Below are positions 56,101 through 64,000 of a DNA stretch of 64,000 nt, in pieces. The position numbers and the translations under genes are program-made. Origin of the DNA: Warburgia ugandensis (taxonomy: Eukaryota; Streptophyta; Magnoliopsida; Canellales; Canellaceae); assembly GCA_035236585.1 (NCBI GenBank), contig CP141136.1, forward strand, positions 26,513,426-26,577,425, written 5' to 3'. Under the pieces are notes generated by a model that saw only the letters and a program-made list of their open reading frames with translations, was not told the origin of the DNA and made no database searches. Within the stretch, counting starts at the first letter, position 1; the number at the start of each line of letters is the position of its first letter.

Positions 56101-59100
56101 CTCAAACAGAACTCATCAGGTGAGACATAACTCTCATGAGTGTTAAGGTCCTATCATTTAATGCAACAGACATTAGGCCCATTGGTTAGAGGCAAGTAGC
56201 ATGTAAACCTCACATGGGACTCATCAGGTGAGACATAGTCTTGCAAGTGTTGAACATCAAGCCATACATTCTCTTCTCGGGGCACTAATCTCACGCCTCA
56301 CTCATTTTCAACAAAGCTAACTATATAGCTAAAGCTCTACTTTATGCATTGTCAAGCAACTAGGAATGAGGACATGACCCCCAAAAAACTGACTAAAATG
56401 TCCATGAATCTATCCACCGTATTGGTTTACAGGAATATAAATAAAAAAGAGCAGCCAGGTGCACAAAGCTCCCACGCATACATGATACAGGAAAGGGGCA
56501 GGTCACAAAGGGTCTATAGTACGCAGCTTCAGCTTACATTTTTGTAAGAGGCTGTTTACAGAAATATCTACTACATAAAAAGAAATAATGAACAAAAAGA
56601 TATAGATGTCATACAATTGCAGAAGCAAAGAGAAAGTAAAATTATGGTTTATTTCCTAATAGTCATATTCAATGAACACGTATATGAGAATCTTTTAATT
56701 ATTAAACAACTGAGAGTGATCAAATGGGAGCAAACCTGCACTGTATCATGACGAGGAATTCGAGGAAGAGGCTGCACCTTATATCCCTTACAAGCCATGA
56801 CTTCTGCTATTAGAAAGCTTCCCTGGAGAGAGAAGAAGAACAGTGTAGATGCCAGTTTGAAGGTTGCAGACTGGTGAGCAGAAATATATGGAACTATATT
56901 ACCTTCACTGCCTCCCCAACCATTTGAGGTGAAAGAAACAGCCCCTGAAAAAGTGTCCGCATTATATCACCAGGTGTTGACCCACAGTCAATCCCAAGGC
57001 CTGGAGCAGAAAGGTGGGCTGCTGCTGCCTTCACCCATTTCTTACTCCCAGCAACATATCCACCAGAAGGTGCAATTGTTCCTCCTGGATTTTTTATCAA
57101 ACTTCCTGCAATTAAATCTGCACCCTGCCAGACAATCACTCTCCTATCAGATGTTTCACTGGAGAAAGAACTAAAATTATTTCATCAAATTTTATTACCT
57201 TATATTGGCAAAAAAATGCTTTTCAAAGCAGAAGCCTTTCTTAGTACACTTTCTCTGTTTTTACTTACAGAAGAGAGAGAGAACCAAATGAAAAGCATTA
57301 CATTTAACTATGTACACTCGAGGACATAACATTCAAGACCATTTCTAAATGATTCATTCAACCAAAAAACTATACTTTTTCCACATACCACCATTGGGGG
57401 CTCCATGCTTTCCACAAATTCACCATAGCAATTATCTACCATGACCATGCAATCTGGCTTTTGCATCTGCATACATCAATATATTTTCTATTAAGATCAA
57501 CAGAGACACAAACTCAATCAGCCACAAGTTAGTCTTTCTCTTATGTTGACAATTATGACGGATTTGGGTTCATAGCTTACTTCAACAGGGTTATGTGTCT
57601 AAGCTTTGAAGTCTCCAATCTGAAGCTTAACTAAAGTAGCATGTCACATATTATGGTTACAACTGTATGATCACAGATCTTTTTACCCACGATGAAGTCA
57701 CTCTAAGTGCACACATCCAAGTATGGATTAGTATCTTTAGTAAAATCATGTTCTAAAAGAACAGTTCATCAATTGACTTCACATTCAGGCAATTTTAGAT
57801 GAAAAAGAAAGAACAACTGGATACTCAAAATTCCAAATACATCCAGACCTTGGCCCTGGATGGATTCAGTTCCTAATTCTCCCGAAGCTCCTGAAACAGG
57901 GTGGGTCTTTGCTGTATTACATTTGTTTAAATAAAGTTTCAGGTCAAGACGTCAATTAAATCACATCTAAGTACTACATAGCCAAATTGCAAGAATGTGC
58001 ACTAGTTATTCAAAATATATTAATTCAGAAAAAAATTCAGAATATTCAGTAAGGTGCAGCTGATTTCCTTCAGTGATAATGGGCAAATTTGCATAGTTAG
58101 AATACGGGTTGAAGAATGTGCCTTAATCAACTTTATTGCCTTGCCAATGTCCTTTATACTTAAACTTCGGCGCCATGAATAACCACATGATCTCTGTATG
58201 AGGGCACATTTTGTTTGAGGTCCCAGTGCAGTAGCAAGTTCATCCCAGTTTAATCCACCATCTTTGGCAAGCTGAACAAGCACAACATCAAAACATGGCA
58301 GAAGGCAATTTTAATGTCTAGATAACAGAAAATATTGCAAATACTTAACTGGGACCTCCCTATATGATACTCCGAAGTCTTTAAGTGAACCAAGCCCATC
58401 TGAGTCTCTAATTCCAATAACTTCCTCCAAGGTGTCATAGGGAGCCCCAGCAACTGCTAAAAGCTGATAGGTAGATCAGTCCAGACCAGATTCTAGAGCA
58501 AAATAAGCAAAGGGAGAGTAATATAACTAACAGTAACTGATGCCATTTAACATTATTGAGAGAGTTAAAATGGATACCTCACCTCATCCCCAGGCCTTAA
58601 GATAGCAAATAATGCACAGGAGATAGCATGAGTGCCAGAGAAGAACTGCAACAGAAGAGTGAGACTGTCAAACTGAAAGGCTTATTTTCTGTCAACACCT
58701 ATACAGATGCATAGGCAGAGAAGGGGAGCCTTGGCACAACGGTAAAAGTTGTCATCATGTGACCTTGAGGTCATGAGTTCAAGGCGTAGAAACAGCCTCT
58801 TGCAAAATGCAAGGTAAGGCTGTGTACTTTAGGCCTTTGTGGTCTGCCCCTTCCCCGGACCCTGCATAGGCGGGAGCTTCGTGCACCGGGGCTGCCCCTT
58901 TACCTATACAGATGCATAAAAAGAATACTTCAGCTAAACCTGTGATCGGACTATTGCCGATTCTGCCCCTACAATCTCAGCAAATGCTTTGTCCAGTGCT
59001 TCACGTCCCCCAGCTTCATCATGTCCATAGCCAGTGCATCCGGCAAAATGCTTATACAAAATTAATATAACATCCATTAGCAAAAATTTCAAAGTAAACT

Positions 59101-60290
59101 TTGGCTTGGAAAAACAACCCAAGACTTCAGGTTCTGCTCAGGAACCATCAGATTAGAACAGCAGATTGGTATCATTGATGAGGAGACAGACTTACTCAGT
59201 TTCTTGAATGGAAAGAGACACAGAAATAGGCTAACCTGAGGCCAGAAACTTGACGCTAATTTCAAATGTGAAAGAGGGAAAAACTCCAAGTTGATTTTAA
59301 ACCAAATAATAAATTGATCTTTTCAAGTGAAAAGCATTCATCTATAATATGAACTTTCATTAAGGTTTCAACTGACTTGAAGAGTATTTCCAGTTCTTCA
59401 TCAATCAGGCTGGTATTTGAAGTTGGCAAATGATTCTTGTCGCTTTCACCCAAAAAAAAAAAAAATGAAAAGAAAAGAATCTAGTCGTGTCGCATCTCAG
59501 AGACACCAAAGTACCTGTCTAACCACCATTTCATCTTGAACAAGTGCCGATGTATGTCTTTCACTTCAAAACTCACAAAACCACAAAGTACATATTATCA
59601 AAACCAACATAATCAATCCAATCTTCAAAACAACCGATTTATCGTATATTCATATTCCAATTTTTGAAACACCGACACCACCGAGACCTCCCAAACTAAA
59701 TTTACCTAAATTGAATTAATAAAGTTTGAATCATACGAAGCCAATCTAAGAAAGATTAATGAAATTAGATTCCGCCCATTTGCGACGAATCATTTCAGTC
59801 TCAAACAACAACTACATTGTTCCCTGGAACTGCAATAAAAACACATTACTAATCAAAACACACAAGAATAGAAACAAATTCATCTGATTAGCCAAAAATA
59901 GTTAACTTACATGAGATCCAACTCTAGCATTCTGATAAGCTCTAAGCACACGAGTTGTATTATGCGCCACCAAGTTATCGATAGCTCGAAAGTCCGAATA
60001 CAACGAGTCCACTGCTTCTGAAACCTGAATTTCAGCACAAAAATCCCAAAAAATTACATTTTTACAGTTCAATTCAGTTTTAGTCACAGAAAAAGGAATT
60101 AGGGTTAAGGGTTTAAGCATGAAATTGGATTGGGGTTTAGAGGAATTAGGAAAGAATGTACCTCCGGAACGAAGGGATGATGGATTGGGATCGAAATTTG
60201 AGCGCTTGATCGAATTGGAGTTGTATTCCGGGAAATTCTGGTACGAAATCGGTGCGCAGGATAAGAGGTGGCGCAGGATAGGACCATCAT
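53159..60290 (-). CDS. PLP-dependent methionine gamma-lyase / aluminium-resistance family protein
   Basis: Twelve exons on the minus strand: 60290-60162, 60024-59911, 59050-58940, 58645-58583, 58463-58350, 58271-58122, 57466-57389, 57124-56903, 56822-56736, 55380-55261, 53473-53381 and 53218-53159. All are phase 0, giving 446 residues. Residues ~1-40 are S/T/R-rich and may target an organelle. Key parts: GCTGYGHDEAGGREALD, SGTHAISCALFA, VAGAPYDTLEEVIG, RSCGYSWR, VMVDNCYGEF (Asp238, expected to hold the PLP ring nitrogen), SLIKNPGGTIAP (Lys264, expected Schiff-base lysine), PGLGIDCGSTPGD, PRHDTVQ, and the C-terminus CQGGTHWTQWALVLGEVL. This is the fold-type-I family annotated as 'cystathionine beta-lyase family protein involved in aluminum resistance' (Met_gamma_lyase). 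Lyase chemistry on sulfur amino acids is expected, but the plant substrate is unproven. Eleven introns are canonical or near-canonical except the one after exon 6 (AAG|GCACAT ... GCAG), which appears to be GC-AG. An in-frame ATG at 60410 could add 40 residues. Confidence 0.93.
56425..56567 (-). mobile_element. 5'-truncated Au-like SINE in intron 9
   Basis: The body at 56439-56553 (aaataaaaaagagcagccag ... tttttgtaagaggct) lacks the whole tRNA-like part. It is flanked by GTTTACAGGAATAT and GTTTACAGAAATAT (56425-56438, 56554-56567). It lies in the intron between exons 9 and 10 of the PLP-enzyme gene. Confidence 0.9.
58697..58918 (+). mobile_element. Au-like SINE, best-preserved copy, in intron 3
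   Basis: The body at 58723-58901 begins ggggagccttggcacaacgg, has the B-box region 'aggtcatgagttcaaggcg', and ends caccggggctgcccctt. It is flanked by ACCTATACAGATGCATA at 58697-58713 and 58902-58918; nine extra bases (ggcagagaa) separate the left duplication from the GGGG start. It is opposite in orientation to the host gene and only about 20 bp from exon 3. Confidence 0.96.
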
Positions 60291-60842
60291 GGTAGAGTGA
60301 AGAACTGTAACTTGCGCGGGCTGGAGAAGATGTTTTGAAGGAGGTGATATTATCAGCCCCTTGTTTTGATAGCCACACCTCTTTCTTATCCTTTTGAAAA
60401 TAGAATGCAAAACGCCGAAGAGGACACTGCCTTCGGGACGGCAAATAGCAATGCTGGACTTTACTGGGCCCTATGAACATGTTGAATAGAAGCTCAACTA
60501 AATTAGAGAAGTGTGTTTAGGGAATTTTGTTTCAAATTTTACTAAGAAATATCCAAAAAATGCCACCAAGAACAATAAAGTCAGAGGCATCTCATTTCTA
60601 CAAAAAAATAAAAACTAATTTTTTTAATTTTAGTTTCTAAGCTCTAGAAATAAAAATAGAATATAAAGAAATGCCAAATACAGCCCTAGCCCACCTACCT
60701 AAGCGTCAAGAAACTCAGTGATTAATAGCTTCAAATATAGAGTCTTGGATGGAGCATCCTTTTTTTAGTGTGTTTTGATAATCTAGGCTTTGCTTTTTTT
60801 TCCCAAACTTTGCATATCTACTATGCAATAAAATTACACAAA
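60291..60842. other. Upstream region of the PLP-enzyme gene
   Basis: 5' leader and putative promoter; no clear TATA element can be assigned. Frames at 60480 on the minus strand are out of frame with the downstream homology. Confidence 0.4.
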
Positions 60843-61040
60843 TGGGTCTCTACTAGTCTTGGTACAATGATAAAAGTTGTTGTCATATGACTTTGAAGTC
60901 TTGGATTCAAGGTTTGAAAACAGCCTCTGGCAAAAATATAAGATAAAGTTGCGTACTATGACCCCTTCTGGTCCACCCCTTCCCCGAACCCCATATAGAT
61001 TGGCGCTTCGTGCCCCGAAGCTGCCCTTTTGGTCTTCACT
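60843..61040 (+). mobile_element. Au-like SINE, diverged
   Basis: The body at about 60854-61029 (tagtcttggtacaatgataa ... ccgaagctgcccttt) has poorly conserved flanks GGGTCTCTACT and TGGTCTTCACT as a plausible old duplication. Confidence 0.85.
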
Positions 61041-63421
61041 CAAAGCCCATCAGCTGCTGATAAACCGTTCCTAAATAAGTCCATTTCATCCAAGCCCATC
61101 ACTCACGGAAGTCAGATTCACCGTCAAGTCCCCACACAATTTTGCAAGCATATGTACAGGAAGGTACAATCAGAGGGTACCGTCTTGATATTCACACCCC
61201 TTTTCACTTATTCAAAATGTCAATGCATGTCATGAGAATGAGAAGCTAAGATGTGACTAGGACCATGAACTGTTCCCCCTTGCTTCCATGAAATAGTCAA
61301 GTCAGGCTGATGTGATGGCTACCAAGTTTGAGAGGATTCATCAACCAACAAATTGATGCATGGTTACAACTGTGAACTTGTGGCCCGATAACTTGACTAT
61401 GGCCCACTCACATGCTCATCCAAGGTCACCGAACAAGATGACTTAATGGAAGTTTGCTAACCATTCGATCAGATGATGAGTTGACGTGGACCTTCTGTCA
61501 ACTCCAAGGGATGGTTGATGAGAGTAGCCAACTTTCTCCCTACTTGTTCATTGACCTTCACCCATAGACTGCTAGTGGGCACCCACATGTACATTTCTTG
61601 TTCTTTAAACGAGTCCATTGAATTAGTTGTGGTCTCTTTGTGCAACTTGGGCACGAGACATTTACTAGAAAAAAACATAAAATAAAATTGAGGCACGATA
61701 GAACAATAAGTAATCCATGAACAATTTGACCTACATAACCGGGAAAAAATTAAAAAAAATAAACATAAAAAGTATTGTGAAAGATTGATTTCGGACTTAC
61801 TAAGCAGTATTAATTAACACTAATTTGCATGATTCTTCCAGTTAGAGTAAATTCCTGCTCCAGAATACTGCGTTTCAGATCTTATAGATGACTTAGTAGG
61901 TTTATTAATAGCTACAAATTTTTTGCCCATTTCTGATAACTCCTAGGTCAAGGGCTCAATTAGCCTAGGTTGTTGAACAAATCAAATCGACTTAGCAAAA
62001 ACTGGGTTATTACATGTGACAACTGTTCATTTGAATTATCAAAACATGATAGTCTAAGGAGTTGATCTAGCCGTTGATCTGATTGATAATAAACCAAATT
62101 AAGACCATACAATATATGTATTACAATCTTAATTTTCCTAAACATCCCCCTTAATCATTCTTCTTGATTTGTTTGGTTTTGCTAAGCAAATAGGAAGGAA
62201 CTTTATGTCCAATTGCCCATTATAAAAAATTACGAGTGGAAGCGAATCAAGGTCCCTATAATTCTAAATGCACATGATTATGGCCCCTATAAGTGAGAAA
62301 AAATAGTTGCTAATCATGCTCTAAAAGTGGTATTTGCTATTTCTTGTTAGTAGTTGGGTGGGATTAGGTTAGGTTAATCACCAAAAAATTTTTTTATAGA
62401 AAAGAGCAATTATAAACGCTATGACTAAGTATACTAGAAACCATTATAGGATTATTTTCCCCATTTTTTCCAATTTTTTATGGTCATATTTAACTATAAA
62501 CTGAGTCCATGGAAGAGAATTCAATGGACACCATCTTCTTCCTCCTTTTTGTTCCACTCAATTACTTGCTTCACTCAGAAAAGATGTCGAAAACGGCAAG
62601 CCATAGGTCGGATTTCTTTCTGGTGATCTTGAAAAGTTATACGATCTGCACAATGCTCGATTAGTTATAAACTCGTAGTAATTAAACCTAACTAATGGAT
62701 CCAACTTGTACTTTATAACAGTTTTATCAATCGAGTCACCAACGAGCTGCTTTGAGTTAGACCTACTCTACTCTTTTTCGAGTCGAGTTAGATGAATCCT
62801 TCGGAGGAGAGGCTTTGTTAGGATTTGCACTTGAGTTACTGTCTTTGTTGTTACAATTACATGCAAATGTAGAGCAAGGCTTACTATCGAGTTTGCTGGA
62901 GTTGCTAGTGATCTGTTTTGAGTTAGCTCGACTCACCTCACTTTCGAGTAAACTCATCTTTTCGAGCCTTCAATGATCTGTTTCGAGTTAATAGAAATCG
63001 CCACACTTTCGAGTCAAGTTTTTAAACTACGGGTTGATGTTAGAGAATTTTAGGGTGCGTTGGATGGATCCCACTTATACATTTTTATAGCAGTTCTAAG
63101 GGGAGGCTTTTCTTAGGACTGCACTCGCGTTGCTGTCATTGTTGCTACAATCACATGCAATGTCAAGTACAACTGTAAAGCAAGGATGTTTAGGTCCACC
63201 ACGCACACCGTGTTGTTGAGGCCGCGAAATTGACCTACCTAGGCGCAATAGGGGCATATACAACGGGCTTTGCTAGCCACGATGATCATTGACTTATACT
63301 TATAGCCGGTTGGTTATTCCCATGGAGTTGTAGGCTCGTAGAGTTGAGTGATGCAACACCTTTCGCTCCCTTCATGTTGTTTCCTAAGTTGACACCCTAA
63401 GCAATCCAGCATCAGGTATAT
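61041..63421. other. Intergenic, nothing recognised
   Basis: AT-rich with no supportable gene. Motif 'ttcgagt' recurs between 62770 and 63020 (gagtcgagttag, ttcgagtaaac, tttcgagttaat, ttcgagtcaag), suggesting a decayed repeat. Confidence 0.4.
62803..63186. repeat. Diverged dispersed duplication, ~80-bp units
   Basis: 'ggagaggctttgttaggatt' through 'gttgttacaattacatgcaa' and 'gagcaagg' (62803-62880) recurs as 'ggggaggcttttcttaggac' through 'gttgctacaatcacatgcaa' and 'aagcaagg' (63098-63186). Confidence 0.75.
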
Positions 63422-63632
63422 CATGACTGCCTAGTTAAGTAGCCCCAGTGCACAAAACTCTCGCTTATGCGGAGTCCGGGTAAGGAGCAGAGTTCAGGTA
63501 AAGAGCAGACCACAAAAATTTATAGCATGCAGTCTTACTTTGTATTTTTGTAAGAGACTTTTTTCACACCTCAAACTTGTAACTTCAAGATCATGAGATG
63601 ACAACTTTACTGTTGGCCATGATTACCTATTT
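63422..63632 (-). mobile_element. Au-like SINE with internal duplication, old
   Basis: The body at 63437-63617 is in minus orientation (aagtagccccagtgcacaaa ... tttactgttggc). It contains a ~20-bp internal duplication around 'gggtaaggagcagagttcag/gtaaagagcaga'. Flanks CATGACTGCCTAGTT and CATGATTACCTATTT look like an eroded target-site duplication. Confidence 0.85.
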
Positions 63633-64000
63633 CCATCTCTTGAAAAAATATGAGAATCCATGAGCATCAGTCATGTTATAGGATGAGTAGTCAACCAAAG
63701 TTAGGCCTGTGCTTTGAGTAATTTGATGAAGCATTATCAGTCAACATTATTATTCTTTTAGTGCAAGGCAATATATATAACTGATGGCATTTTCGTAATT
63801 TTTTTTGTTGGTTTTAAGTCTTTTATTTTCACTTCGGTCAACTTAATTAAGTTCTTCTGCTCTTAATGTTTCTGTAATCATAAATGTACTGTTAAAAACT
63901 ACCCAAAATCAACTCAATTATTTTATATATTATCTCCCTCCTTGATCGTTACACCAGCAATGGTCATCTCAACTAGACGGCAAAAGCCTGCCTACATTGG
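63633..64000. other. Intergenic to window end, nothing recognised
   Basis: AT-rich DNA without an open frame of note. Confidence 0.4.

Noticed and set aside
58723..58800. tRNA gene suggested by A-box/B-box-like sequences
   Set aside because: The boxes belong to a tRNA-derived SINE head; no cloverleaf with anticodon arm can be formed and the same sequence recurs 20 times.
59902..60480. 192-codon frame starting MFIGPSKVQ as first exon of the PLP-enzyme gene
   Set aside because: It reads exon 1 in the wrong frame and continues through intron 1; the spliced frame that joins to VSEAVDSLYS uses the ATG at 60290 (or 60410).

Overview
The window is nuclear DNA of a flowering plant. The evidence is: spliced genes with short exons and long AT-rich introns, plant-specific protein families, a plastid-type N-terminus, disease-resistance (CC-NB-ARC-LRR) remnants, and a dense population of tRNA-derived SINEs that I recognise as Au-like (an angiosperm SINE family). 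I cannot name the species. The overall look (sparse genes, many old transposons, GA/CT microsatellites) suggests a woody dicot or magnoliid rather than a grass.

Five genes look intact. (1) 2199-5504 (-): two-exon membrane-anchored coiled-coil protein of the plant 'micronuclear linker histone polyprotein-like' family. (2) 8900-14187 (-): five-exon, probably plastid protein with hydrophobic segments and a paired-CxxC zinc-ribbon-like tail, function unknown. (3) 16884-19166 (-), with a separate 5' leader exon near 20.6 kb: seven-helix DUF300/TMEM184/OST-alpha-type protein. (4) 27336-28466 (+): two-exon formiminotransferase-like protein. (5) 53159-60290 (-): twelve-exon PLP-dependent methionine gamma-lyase/aluminium-resistance family protein. 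The five genes show no operon-like or pathway relation to each other.

Between them lies a pseudogene graveyard: a SKP1-like copy (15.4-15.8 kb), a GT14 beta-glucuronosyltransferase-like gene with intact splice sites but stops and frameshifts (28.7-36.1 kb), a TMKL1-like receptor-kinase fragment (40.9-41.3 kb), a CNL resistance gene (42.0-47.6 kb), an RNase H-like domain (48.7-49.2 kb) and an apparently intronless mitochondrial-DnaJ copy (49.8-51.3 kb).

Mobile DNA explains much of the rest. There are 21 SINE copies, many with readable target-site duplications and several strongly truncated. A 3.28-kb solo LTR with a CCTTG duplication sits in intron 1 of the dead GT14 gene. A 4.08-kb non-autonomous hAT-like element with an 8-bp duplication splits the CNL gene just upstream of its P-loop, and carries inside it arrays of palindromic 'taggacggtt' units typical of CACTA subterminal repeats. 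There are also two related MITEs (23.4 and 26.6 kb), a CACTA-like terminus (23.05 kb), several local tandem duplications and long GA/CT tracts. I found no CRISPR array, rRNA or genuine tRNA gene. The most interesting items are the uncharacterised plastid zinc-ribbon protein, the nested hAT/hairpin-array element inside the CNL gene, and the series of SINE insertions truncated to as little as about 15 bp.
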